A DNA stretch of 16,363 bases from Chlamydiia bacterium (lineage in GTDB: Bacteria; Chlamydiota; Chlamydiia; Chlamydiales; SM23-39). Below the pieces are notes generated by a model. That model saw nothing but the letters and a program-made list of their open reading frames with translations. It made no database searches and was not told the DNA's origin. The stretch covers positions 1 to 16,363 of the forward strand of contig JACQAR010000008.1 of the NCBI GenBank assembly GCA_016194825.1, read 5' to 3'. Positions within the stretch are counted from its first letter, which is position 1. Every line of letters begins with the position of its first letter. The translations under genes were made by a program, and so were the position numbers. Positions 1 through 6,378 of this stretch are shown in pieces.

Positions 1-858
1 ATGATCGGGGGCCGGCATCGATCCAATTGCGAATTGATTGCACAAGGGATCGCAAATTTCGGTTCGGTAATTTTCGGAGGCATTCCAGCAACAGGTGCTA
101 TTGCTAGAACAGCAGCTAATGTTAAGACAGGCGCACAAACTCCTATGGCCGGAATGATCCATGCGCTGGTTTTATTGCTGATCTTGTATTGTTTAGCTCC
201 CATCATCAGTAAAATCCCTCTAGCTGCTCTTGCCTCAGTCCTCGTCATGATATCATGGAATATGAGCGAAATTGGTCATTTTTTTCGTCTCTTAAAGGCT
301 CCCCAGGGAGATCGCATGATCCTCTTAACGGCCTTTTTGCTCACAGTATTTGTTGATATCACGGTTGCTATCTCTGCGGGGATGATTTTGGCTAGCTTTA
401 TGTTCATGAAGCGCATGAGCCAAATGTCAAAAGCTGTTTCTATGTCACAGATTTTTCAAGAAAGCCCAGCCGATTTCCCCGAGAAAATGGATCCCAATGA
501 CATCTCTAAAAAGGTTGTGCCTAAAGGAGTTGAAGTCTATGAAATCCAAGGGCCATTTTTCTTTGGAGCTGCCAATATGCTTAGAGATCTCTTAAATACG
601 ATCTCTCTCTTACCTAAGGTCTTTATTCTTCGTATGCGATTTGTCCCGATGATTGATGCTTCTGGCATGTATGGAATCGAGGAGTTTTATAACCAATGCA
701 AGAAAAAGGGCGTTATCCTTTTTTTATCAGGAGTGCACGGCCAAACAAAACAAGATCTTAAAAAATTTGGGCTCATAGGTTCCATTGGTGAACAGAGAAT
801 TTTCCCCAATATTGATGCCGCATTAGCAAAAGCAGAAGAGATCATTTCTAAGGCATAG
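1..858 (+). CDS. SulP-family anion transporter with STAS domain, C-terminal part (5' truncated by window)
   Basis: This is the C-terminal 285 residues of a SLC26/SulP inner-membrane anion transporter (sulfate, bicarbonate or similar; substrate not readable). Residues about 10-45 carry the family core (ELIAQGIANFGS, then FGGIPATGAIARTAAN), followed by hydrophobic segments near 50-75, 80-95 and 103-135. A cytoplasmic STAS domain covers about 175-283 (GVEVYEIQGPFFFGAA, then FVPMIDASGMYGIEEF), with Asp-Ala-Ser at the usual phosphorylatable position of STAS folds. Full-length members have about 550 residues, so the ATG at base 1 is an internal Met and the gene begins outside the window. It is transcribed towards everything else here. 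Family assignment is sure; substrate is not. Confidence 0.93.
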   Translation: MIGGRHRSNCELIAQGIANFGSVIFGGIPATGAIARTAANVKTGAQTPMAGMIHALVLLLILYCLAPIISKIPLAALASVLVMISWNMSEIGHFFRLLKAPQGDRMILLTAFLLTVFVDITVAISAGMILASFMFMKRMSQMSKAVSMSQIFQESPADFPEKMDPNDISKKVVPKGVEVYEIQGPFFFGAANMLRDLLNTISLLPKVFILRMRFVPMIDASGMYGIEEFYNQCKKKGVILFLSGVHGQTKQDLKKFGLIGSIGEQRIFPNIDAALAKAEEIISKA

Positions 859-886
859 GTTGATATGCCATGATCGCGGAGTTTTT
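840..886 (+). terminator. weak candidate terminator hairpin of the SulP gene
   Basis: The stop codon of the transporter lies inside a two-part dyad: GATCAT (840-845) pairs with ATGATC (870-875), and GGCATA (852-857) with TATGCC (864-869), around a 6-nt loop, with a 6-nt bulge on the left arm. A short T run (882-886) follows after a GCGGAG spacer. The T run is not directly behind the stem, so this is only a possible intrinsic terminator. Confidence 0.3.
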
Positions 887-1001
887 GTAGCACTTTGATT
901 CTTTCACTCGATTTTAGTGCGCTGACCTCTAAGAATTGAGAGACTTTATCATCAAAAATGGTCACTATAAAACCTTATGACCCTAGATATGAAGCTTTCA
1001 T

Positions 1002-1033
1002 TTGTTAGGAGGTTATGTACATTACATAACTCG
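1002..1033. repeat. direct repeat copy 1 (32 bp, with internal dyad)
   Basis: The block begins TTGTTAGGAGGTTATGTA and ends ATTACATAACTCG. It matches 1963-1995 apart from one missing A in the centre. It contains GTTATGTA / TACATAAC, a perfect 8-bp inverted repeat around a 3-nt loop. It marks the left edge of the gene graveyard, and the stop codon of the ankyrin-like remnant lies inside it. Confidence 0.85.
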
Positions 1034-1286
1034 CTTCTCGAGATTTTTTTATATATTTAGCTGCTTTAGCAATGATTTTTCTATCGACAAGGATATGGCG
1101 GGATCTTATGTGATTCATCAGTATTTGCATTGAGGCAAGATCGCCATTGTCGCGTGTCCGCCTGAGTGCGTATTCATAATCAGAATGGAGAAGATGTTGA
1201 TCGCTTAAAAGAACTTCTAAACAACCTGTATCTCGATTACGAAGAATGATGGAAAGGGCTTTCTGGCAATAGCTGTTCGAGAAGAA
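1005..1286 (-). pseudogene. C-terminal remnant of an ankyrin-repeat-like protein
   Basis: The minus strand is open for 93 codons from a stop at 1287-1289 to TAA at 1005-1007, with no plausible start near its beginning. The translation has two ankyrin-like units about 31 residues apart: one containing DTGCLEVLLSDQHLL, and one containing YALRRTRDNGDLASMQILMN. The second fits the ankyrin helix pattern (A..A..NG.L...+.L). A basic, Ala/Lys-rich tail follows. The last six residues are encoded by direct repeat copy 1, so the natural C-terminus may have been replaced. The 5' end runs into the oppositely oriented Bro-like fragment near 1263-1280, which is probably a recombination junction. Ankyrin proteins are common effectors in environmental chlamydiae. 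The family call rests on pattern only. Confidence 0.45.
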
Positions 1287-1481
1287 TTAACGGACGAATG
1301 GGATAAACGGGGAATTAAGATCCAACGAGAATATGCTATTTTAACGGCTGAGATTTCTAAAGCTACCTTTGGGATGACTCCCTCGGAGTATAAAAAATAT
1401 AAGGGGCTGGGCCAAGAAAATCTTCGAGATCATATGACGGATCTTGAACTGATCTTTTCGATGCTTGGAGAAGCAGCAACA
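1264..1481 (+). pseudogene. C-terminal fragment of a Bro-N / phage antirepressor-type protein
   Basis: The plus-strand frame through 1281 reads EELTDEWDKRGIK, then EYAILTAEISKATFGMTPSEY, then NLRDHMTDLELIFSMLGEA. This is the C-terminal signature of the Bro-N domain proteins found in prophages and as stand-alone genes in many bacteria, sometimes annotated DinD or antirepressor. No start codon or Bro-N DNA-binding domain remains, so at least the first half is lost. The frame runs into the transposase fragment right after GEAAT and stops at TAA (1500-1502) after six foreign codons. The gene is certainly dead. The assignment comes from recalled family consensus, not a search. Confidence 0.6.
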
Positions 1482-1482
1482 A

Positions 1483-1872
1483 AAGAAAGTTGTGGTGGAT
1501 AAGAAATCCAAGACAGTGATTTGTACGAATTTCAGCAATGGGAAAAAACACGACTTTAAGTTGTTTAAAGAGAGTCGAGTTCGGTGGACAAAAGAGACGA
1601 GTGCTCTCACAGACTCTGGCTACACTGGGATTCAGAAAATTCAGAGTACAACAAGACTCCCCAAGAAAAGGCAAAAAGGGAAACCTTTAACAAAAGAGGA
1701 AAAACAAGCAAATCGTGCTATAGCGACAGAGCGAGTTTTAAACGAGAATGTTATAGGATGTCTGAAACGGTTTAAGATTTTAAGTGATCGCTACAGAAAC
1801 AGACGCAAGAGGTTTGGGCTGCGTTTTAATTTGATCGCAGGGATTTATAACGCGGATCTCGCTGTGAGGTAG
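1483..1872 (+). pseudogene. IS5-type DDE transposase, 5'-truncated
   Basis: The open frame (nominally from a TTG at 1465, which belongs to the upstream fragment) encodes about 128 residues of an IS5/DDE_Tnp_4-like transposase: VVVDKKSKTVICTNFSNGKKHDFKLFKES, shown here broken as VVVDKKSKTV and NGKKHDFKLFKES, then LTDSGYTGIQKI with the second catalytic Asp, and ERVLNENVIG with the catalytic Glu. The end reads KRFKILSDRYRNRRKRFGLR. The helix-turn-helix and the first catalytic Asp are missing, so it cannot be active alone. It is joined directly to the Bro-like fragment with no recognisable left terminal inverted repeat, so the left end of the insertion sequence has been deleted. It stops at TAG 1870-1872. 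Confidence 0.75.
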
Positions 1873-1920
1873 GAAGGGTTACGATGTCTAATATATGCCA
1901 TGTTAAAAACCTCCAACATT

Positions 1921-1949
1921 TGTTGTTGTGGCCCACAATTGGCCCACAA
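1921..1949. repeat. short tandem and inverted repeat beside the IS remnant
   Basis: TGGCCCACAA occurs at 1929-1938 and again at 1940-1949. The pair is also flanked by TGTTGTGG / CCACAACA, an 8-bp inverted repeat. This lies between the transposase remnant and direct repeat copy 2. It could be residual element-end sequence; no function is visible. Confidence 0.5.
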
Positions 1950-1962
1950 CAGGTTGCATCAG

Positions 1963-1995
1963 TTGTTAGGAGGTTATGTAACATTACATAACTCG
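1963..1995. repeat. direct repeat copy 2 (33 bp, with internal dyad), next to tRNA-Leu
   Basis: This is the second copy of the 1002-1033 block, with one extra A in the centre. Here GTTATGTA and TACATAAC form a perfect 8-bp inverted repeat around ACAT. It lies 15 bp past the 3' end of tRNA-Leu. Between the two copies are about 930 bp of remnants of at least three unrelated genes. Confidence 0.85.
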
Positions 1996-2009
1996 TTCAT
2001 TCTAAAGGT

Positions 2010-2092
<83 letters not shown>

Positions 2093-2093
2093 T

Positions 2094-2139
2094 AAAAAAT
2101 CTGTTGCTGCAAATAGCCTCTGCCAATGTGCAACAACAG
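2094..2139 (-). terminator. intrinsic terminator after the CT504-position gene
   Basis: On the minus strand, CTGTTGTTGCA (2139-2129) pairs with TGCAGCAACAG (2111-2101). This is an 11-bp stem with one U-G pair and a 17-nt loop, followed at once by ATTTTTTA (2100-2093). It starts 10 bases after the stop codon at 2149 and ends just before the tRNA-Leu 5' end. It is the clearest intrinsic terminator for the gap-side transcript. Confidence 0.85.
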
Positions 2140-2148
2140 CTCTCAAGA

Positions 2149-2871
2149 TCATCGCTCGAGATCTTCATCCGGATCATCCGATACAGGATGATCAAAGATT
2201 GTATCATCTTCGCGGATCTTTTCGCCAGTGGATGGCTCCGGCTCCTCCGTGGTCTTATAACGACTCAAGGTCTCTTTGATGAGCGTCGGTGGAGGTGGGA
2301 AAAGCTTCGAAATAAAGGAAGGTGCCTTCGGCTCCTCAGTGGAGGTGGGAGTAGAAGATGCCTCCGGTGGCAAGAATTCTTCTGGCTCCTCTGCATACGG
2401 TGCAGGCTCTGCAGATTCCCCATCCGCAGGCGGAGGGAGTGGGCGGTCTCCTCCCCCACGGCCGCGACGGCCGCGACGACGACGTCCTCCTCCTTGCTTC
2501 CGATCTTGCTGGCTATTATAGCTGTCGCCATTGCTGCGTGGCGCCTCTTCCGTCATCTTGGGCTGCCGCATCCCCGCTTCTCGCCCGCCTCCAATCTTGA
2601 TCTGACGCTCCGGCTGTACGTTCTTGAGTACTATCCGCGCTTCTTTCGATTCGAGAATTTCATAATCGGTGACCGGAAGAAGAAAGGTTTTCGAGCTCTC
2701 CACTGAACGGAAGAAAAAAGAGCGGCCAAAAGAGACTACTTCCACCGCTTCTACGATAAATTCTTCATCTGCTCCCCCTTTGCTGTTGCGAAGAATGAGC
2801 TTGCATCCGTCGCGAGGAGTGATGACTGTTTCGATAATGGGTTCGCGTGTAAAATTCACTGATATTTCCAA
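2149..2871 (-). CDS. conserved chlamydial hypothetical protein (position of CT504)
   Basis: The 240 residues fall into three zones. Residues 1-85 look like a compact beta-rich domain (FTREPIIETVITPRDG; SFGRSFFFRSVES; LPVTDYEILESKEARIVLKN). Residues 126-143 are a basic Gly/Arg stretch (GGGRRRRGRRGRGGG), typical of nucleic-acid-binding or disordered linkers. Residues 144-240 are acidic and proline-rich. No signal peptide or membrane segment is seen. It lies directly downstream of gap, as CT504 does in Chlamydia, which is the basis for the name; function is unknown. The longest frame starts at TTG 2871. A GTG at 2856 has GGAAA about 8 bases upstream and may be the real start. A FPPPP motif lies at 191-195. 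Confidence 0.75.
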   Translation of the reverse strand: MEISVNFTREPIIETVITPRDGCKLILRNSKGGADEEFIVEAVEVVSFGRSFFFRSVESSKTFLLPVTDYEILESKEARIVLKNVQPERQIKIGGGREAGMRQPKMTEEAPRSNGDSYNSQQDRKQGGGRRRRGRRGRGGGDRPLPPPADGESAEPAPYAEEPEEFLPPEASSTPTSTEEPKAPSFISKLFPPPPTLIKETLSRYKTTEEPEPSTGEKIREDDTIFDHPVSDDPDEDLER

Positions 2872-2916
2872 TATTTAAAGGGTTGATAAGAGGAATACAG
2901 GGGAAGTTGTGCATTG

Positions 2917-3936
2917 TCATTCCTTGGTGGCCATGTATTCCAGCAGGTCGGCAACGCGCGTGGAGTATCCCCACTCGTTGTCATACCATGCGATGAGTTT
3001 ATAAAATGTGGGACTGAGCGCAATTCCGGCTAATTTGTCGAAAATGCACGAATACGATGTCCCAATAAAATCCGAGGATACGACTGGCTCGTTGGTCGTT
3101 GCCAAAATCCCTTTGAGAGGACCTTTGGCCGCCGCTGCTTCCATGGCAGCTGCAATCGCATCATAGGTGGTCGGTTTCGAAAGTCTTACCGTTAGATCAA
3201 CCACAGAGACGTCCGGAGTGGGGACGCGAAAGGCCATCCCTGTCAGCTTGCCCTTGAGTTGGGGCAAACAGAGGGTCACGGCTTTGGCTGCTCCCGTTGA
3301 GGAGGGGATGATGTTGATCCCAGCCGCCCTTCCCCCTCGCCAATCTTTATGGGAAGGACCATCCACCGTGGGTTGGCTCGCTGTCAGAGAATGCACCGTG
3401 GTCATCAACCCTTCTTCAATGCCAAAGGCATCGAGAAGGACTTTGCAAAGTGGTGCCAAACAATTGGTCGTGCACGAGGCATTGCAAAGAATGGTGTCTT
3501 TTTGAGGATTGTATTGGGTGTGGTTCACGCCCACGACATAGGTAGGCATGTCCTCTTTACCTGGCGCTGTGATCAAAACGCGCTGGGCTCCCGCTGTGAG
3601 ATGTTTTTTCGCATCGTCTAGATGCGTAAAACGTCCCGTCGATTCGACGATGTAATCGACTTGCAACGATTTCCAGGGAAGCTGGGTCGGATCTTTCTCT
3701 GCTGTCACTGCAATTTTATGTCCATCAATGATGAGCTGACCCTCTTTTCCTTGGACTGGTTTGGGATAGCGCCCATGCACTGAGTCATACTGAAAAAGAT
3801 AGGCCAAATTGTCTGCAGGAACGAGATCATTGACCGCAACTATTTGGAGAGAGGGACGCTGGAGGGCGATCCGGGTAACTAGCCTCCCGATTCGCCCAAA
3901 TCCATTGATTGCAATCCGCTTTACCATAGAGTTCAT
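2917..3936 (-). CDS. gap: glyceraldehyde-3-phosphate dehydrogenase, type I
   Basis: This enzyme oxidises glyceraldehyde 3-phosphate with NAD+ and phosphate to 1,3-bisphosphoglycerate in cytosolic glycolysis. The Rossmann start INGFGRIGRLV (9-20), Asp37 in VNDL (NAD preference), catalytic Cys155 in ASCTTNC and His182 in TVHSLT are all present. So are STGAAKAV (213-220) and the C-terminal WYDNEWGYSTR. The length of 339 is normal. Two in-frame ATGs (3936 and 3927) compete. The second is favoured by homology (VKRIAINGFGRIG) and because a consensus -10 box overlaps the first. The gene follows rplQ by 31 bp, as in Chlamydia. Confidence 0.97.
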   Translation of the reverse strand: MNSMVKRIAINGFGRIGRLVTRIALQRPSLQIVAVNDLVPADNLAYLFQYDSVHGRYPKPVQGKEGQLIIDGHKIAVTAEKDPTQLPWKSLQVDYIVESTGRFTHLDDAKKHLTAGAQRVLITAPGKEDMPTYVVGVNHTQYNPQKDTILCNASCTTNCLAPLCKVLLDAFGIEEGLMTTVHSLTASQPTVDGPSHKDWRGGRAAGINIIPSSTGAAKAVTLCLPQLKGKLTGMAFRVPTPDVSVVDLTVRLSKPTTYDAIAAAMEAAAAKGPLKGILATTNEPVVSSDFIGTSYSCIFDKLAGIALSPTFYKLIAWYDNEWGYSTRVADLLEYMATKE

Positions 3937-3963
3937 TATACTCTATTTTTGGGGTGCCGTAAA
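3927..3963 (-). promoter_or_regulatory. sigma70-type promoter of gap, possibly giving a leaderless mRNA
   Basis: On the minus strand, TTTACG (3963-3958) is followed by a 17-bp spacer and a perfect TATAAT (3940-3935). The -35 box begins four bases after the rplQ stop codon. Initiation 7-8 bases past the -10 box would fall at or next to the second gap ATG (3927), so the transcript would have no leader. No convincing Shine-Dalgarno precedes either ATG. Confidence 0.5.
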
Positions 3964-3967
3964 GGGA

Positions 3968-4405
3968 TTACGACTGAGGTGCTGGAAGATACTCGATATA
4001 GCAAGTCGCTGCGCTATCGCCCACGCGATCGTGCGTGCGAATGATCCGTGTATAGCCCCCTTTTCGAGACGCAAAGCGATCTTTTAACTCACCAAACAAT
4101 TTATTGAGGACGTTCCGATCCCGGCTATAAGACTGGATGTCTCCATTTTTTGCTCTGCGAGTCTCTTTTGTAGTGAGCGGATTGAAAGAGATTTTCAACT
4201 CAGCAATCGCTAATCTACGCGCTATGAGGGTGTCTTTCTTGGCAAATGTGATCATCCGATCGGCATGGCGTCGGAGTTCTTTTGCTTTGACCAAGGTAGT
4301 CGCTATTCTCTCATTTTCAATGAGGGATTTCATCATATTGGCCAGCATAGCACTGCGGTGCGCTCCTGTACGGCCTATTTTAAAGGTATTTTTTCTGTGT
4401 CTCAT
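3968..4405 (-). CDS. rplQ: 50S ribosomal protein L17
   Basis: L17 is a large-subunit protein near the peptide exit tunnel. The N-terminus MRHRKNTFKIGRTGAHRSAM is diagnostic, followed by LIENERIATTLVKAKELRRHADRMITFAKK (given here in part as ERIATTLVKAKELRR). The C-terminal part has GGYTRIIR and the final YIEYLP. The 145 residues are slightly longer than the E. coli protein and match chlamydial length. The start overlaps the rpoA stop as ATGA, which indicates translational coupling. It is the last gene of the ribosomal cluster proper. Confidence 0.97.
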   Translation of the reverse strand: MRHRKNTFKIGRTGAHRSAMLANMMKSLIENERIATTLVKAKELRRHADRMITFAKKDTLIARRLAIAELKISFNPLTTKETRRAKNGDIQSYSRDRNVLNKLFGELKDRFASRKGGYTRIIRTHDRVGDSAATCYIEYLPAPQS

Positions 4406-5502
4406 ACTTGCACTTGCCCCGCTCTCTCTTGTAGATAATTCTGAATCACTTGTTTGATGTTGTCGCGAGTAATCCCGTATCTGGAAAGATCCATGCCTAA
4501 GAACAGTCCGAGTTCATCAAGTTTTTGTTTGATCTCGGTCAGGGATTTCTTCCCAAAATTGCGGAAGCGCAACATCTCATACTCTGGCATCACAACGAGC
4601 TCACCTATCGTTTCAATGTTGGCGTTCGCTAAACAGTTCGTCGAGCGTACAGAGAGCTCAATTTCATTGATCTTGAGGGAGAGTTTCTGGAGGATCTCTT
4701 CCCGGTCTCGGTTATCCGCTTTTTCGCCTTTATCAAAATGAATGACCTCAGTGGTAATCCCTTCAAAGACTTGGAAGTGAAGGATCCCGATCTGGGCTGC
4801 AAAGGTAAGCGCCTCGACTGGGGAAATTCTCCCATCGGTCGTCACTTCTAGAATCAATCGGTCAAAATCGGTGTCTTGTCCTACTCGGGTGTTCTCGATG
4901 TAATAATTGACCAAACGGACCGGCGAAAACGCTGTGTCCATCACAATTTCATCGATCTGCGGCTCAAAATCAGTGTTGCGCTCTGAAGGAACGTAGCCTC
5001 GTCCCATGCCTACTCGAAGATCGACTCGCTTCGTCATCGGCTTGGTCACTGTGAAGATATGATGCTCTGGGTTGACGATGTCGTAATCGGTATTGGCCAT
5101 CAAATCTTTGAGAGTGACTTTGTAGCTACCGCCCCCTTTTTCAATCATCTCGTCGGTGATGTCGAGCATTTTCGTCACTAATTTTACTTCACGTGGATCG
5201 GCGTCTGACCCTAAGGCGAGCTTTCTTAAAAGAGCGCCTTTGAGATTCAAGACGATATGGGTCATATCTTGGATGAGACCTTCTACTGCGGTATACTCGT
5301 GCGGCACTCCTTCAATGCGAATAGACAGAATCGCAGGTGCTTCCAAGGATCCCAACATGATCCTCCGGAGCGCATTGCCAATGGTATGGCCAAACCCTCG
5401 CTCAAACGGCTCTACGATGAAACGGGCAAAAGTAGCTGTTTTCGACGCTTCATCTAATTTGATTTTTTCTGGCATTTCAAATTTGCCATACTTTAAGGTC
5501 AT
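4402..5502 (-). CDS. rpoA: DNA-directed RNA polymerase subunit alpha
   Basis: The alpha subunit dimerises to nucleate RNA polymerase assembly and contacts promoter UP elements and activators. The N-terminal domain shows GHTIGNALRRIMLGSLEAPA (38-57), VEGLIQDMTHIVLNLK (73-88) and the VGMGRGYVPSE block (164-174). After a linker, the alpha-CTD covers about 275-340, with VRSTNCL (285-291; Arg286 and Asn289 correspond to DNA-contact residues R265 and N268 of E. coli) and RNFGKKSLTEIK (314-325). The 366 residues are complete. The ATG at 5502 has AGAGGA a few bases upstream. Unlike E. coli, no rpsD lies before it, which is the chlamydial pattern. Confidence 0.98.
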   Translation of the reverse strand: MTLKYGKFEMPEKIKLDEASKTATFARFIVEPFERGFGHTIGNALRRIMLGSLEAPAILSIRIEGVPHEYTAVEGLIQDMTHIVLNLKGALLRKLALGSDADPREVKLVTKMLDITDEMIEKGGGSYKVTLKDLMANTDYDIVNPEHHIFTVTKPMTKRVDLRVGMGRGYVPSERNTDFEPQIDEIVMDTAFSPVRLVNYYIENTRVGQDTDFDRLILEVTTDGRISPVEALTFAAQIGILHFQVFEGITTEVIHFDKGEKADNRDREEILQKLSLKINEIELSVRSTNCLANANIETIGELVVMPEYEMLRFRNFGKKSLTEIKQKLDELGLFLGMDLSRYGITRDNIKQVIQNYLQERAGQVQV

Positions 5503-5517
5503 GTTTTCCTCTTTAGG

Positions 5518-5934
5518 TTATACTCTTCTTCGTTTGCGGGCTCTGCATCCGTTATGCGGCACAGGGGTGGTATCGCGGATAATGCTCACAGCAAGCCCCG
5601 CGCTCTGCAAGCCTCGGACTGCCGATTCTCGCCCTGCTCCGGGTCCGCTCAAATTCACTTCGCACTCTTTCATGCCGAGCGCAATCGCATCGCGGGCTGC
5701 ATTCTGAGCGGCAATGGTCGCTGCAAATGCGGATGATTTTCTCGAGCCGGAAAAGTTCGATTTCCCTGCCGATGACCATGCGACTACGTTGCCAGCTAAA
5801 TCGGTGATCGAAACAATGGTGTTGTTGAAGGTAGCCTTCACGTGGACAATCCCAGAAGGGATGCTTCTGGTGATCTTTTTCTTGACGCGGACACCCGCTT
5901 TTTTTGGTGGGGCTTTTTGCTCTTGCTTTGCCAA
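5518..5934 (-). CDS. rpsK: 30S ribosomal protein S11
   Basis: S11 forms part of the small-subunit platform around the mRNA exit site. Residues 25-138 hold the conserved core: GIVHVKATFNNTIVSITD, AWSSAGKSNFSGSRKSSAFAA (read in part), LSGPGAGRESAVRGL and the closing VPHNGCRARKRRRV. The N-terminus is Lys/Ala-rich. The start is a TTG at 5934, supported by GGAG 7 bases upstream; an ATG 9 bases upstream of it is out of frame. It follows rpsM by 17 bp. The 138 residues are normal for chlamydiae. Confidence 0.97.
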   Translation of the reverse strand: MAKQEQKAPPKKAGVRVKKKITRSIPSGIVHVKATFNNTIVSITDLAGNVVAWSSAGKSNFSGSRKSSAFAATIAAQNAARDAIALGMKECEVNLSGPGAGRESAVRGLQSAGLAVSIIRDTTPVPHNGCRARKRRRV

Positions 5935-5951
5935 GGGTCATCTCCTCAAAC

Positions 5952-6320
5952 TTAAATTTTCTTATTGGCGACTGTTTTTCGTTTGCCCTTGCGGGTACGC
6001 GCATTGGTACGGGTTCTTTGTCCGCGAACGGGCAGGCTCAGTCTATGGCGCATGCCGCGATAGCAATGAATCCCGATCAATCGCTTGATGTTGTTCTGCA
6101 CTTGGCGCCGTAAATCTCCCTCAACGACATATTCGGAGGTGAGAATGGCGTTCAGCTGTGCTATCTGATCTTCCGTCAATTCACGGGCTCTCATATCTTT
6201 ATTGAGATTCAGTTTCTCAATGATCTGACTCGAGAGTTTCCGGCCAACTCCATAGATATACGTGAGGCTAACCTCTAGGCGCTTATTGTCCGGAATGTCA
6301 ATTCCAATCACTCTAGGCAT
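5952..6320 (-). CDS. rpsM: 30S ribosomal protein S13
   Basis: S13 sits on the head of the small subunit and contacts L5 and the P-site tRNA. The N-terminus MPRVIGIDIPDNKRLEVSLT, the helix-two-turn-helix motif YIYGVGRKLSSQI, and the C-terminal HRLSLPVRGQRTRTNARTRKG all match. The 122 residues are complete. GGAAATTAAAC precedes the ATG. The 58-bp AT-rich gap to secY is the largest inside the ribosomal cluster; it holds no infA or rpmJ, so those genes lie elsewhere. Confidence 0.97.
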   Translation of the reverse strand: MPRVIGIDIPDNKRLEVSLTYIYGVGRKLSSQIIEKLNLNKDMRARELTEDQIAQLNAILTSEYVVEGDLRRQVQNNIKRLIGIHCYRGMRHRLSLPVRGQRTRTNARTRKGKRKTVANKKI

Positions 6321-6378
6321 GTTTAATTTCCTTATTTTCCGTCTAAAATAACATATGAACTAGTTAATTTACAATGGC

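Noticed and set aside
687..965. 92-codon minus-strand frame starting with MTIFDDKVSQFLEV
   Set aside because: Two thirds of it is antisense to the SulP STAS domain. The first 36 codons look protein-like and could be a tiny remnant, but there is no recognisable family.
863..1902. 10-mer ATATGCCATG at 863-872 and 1893-1902, considered as element ends
   Set aside because: A single 10-base match in about 1 kb of AT-rich DNA can occur by chance, and there is no further similarity around it.
5552..6004. 150-codon minus frame overlapping rpsK and rpsM
   Set aside because: It is an out-of-frame shadow of rpsK; the ATG ACC CTT start sits between the rpsK ribosome-binding site and its TTG.
6321..6378. 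possible alpha-operon promoter between secY and rpsM (TTGTAA, 17 bp, TTATTT)
   Set aside because: The -10 box matches consensus at only three positions in an AT-rich spacer; too weak to call.
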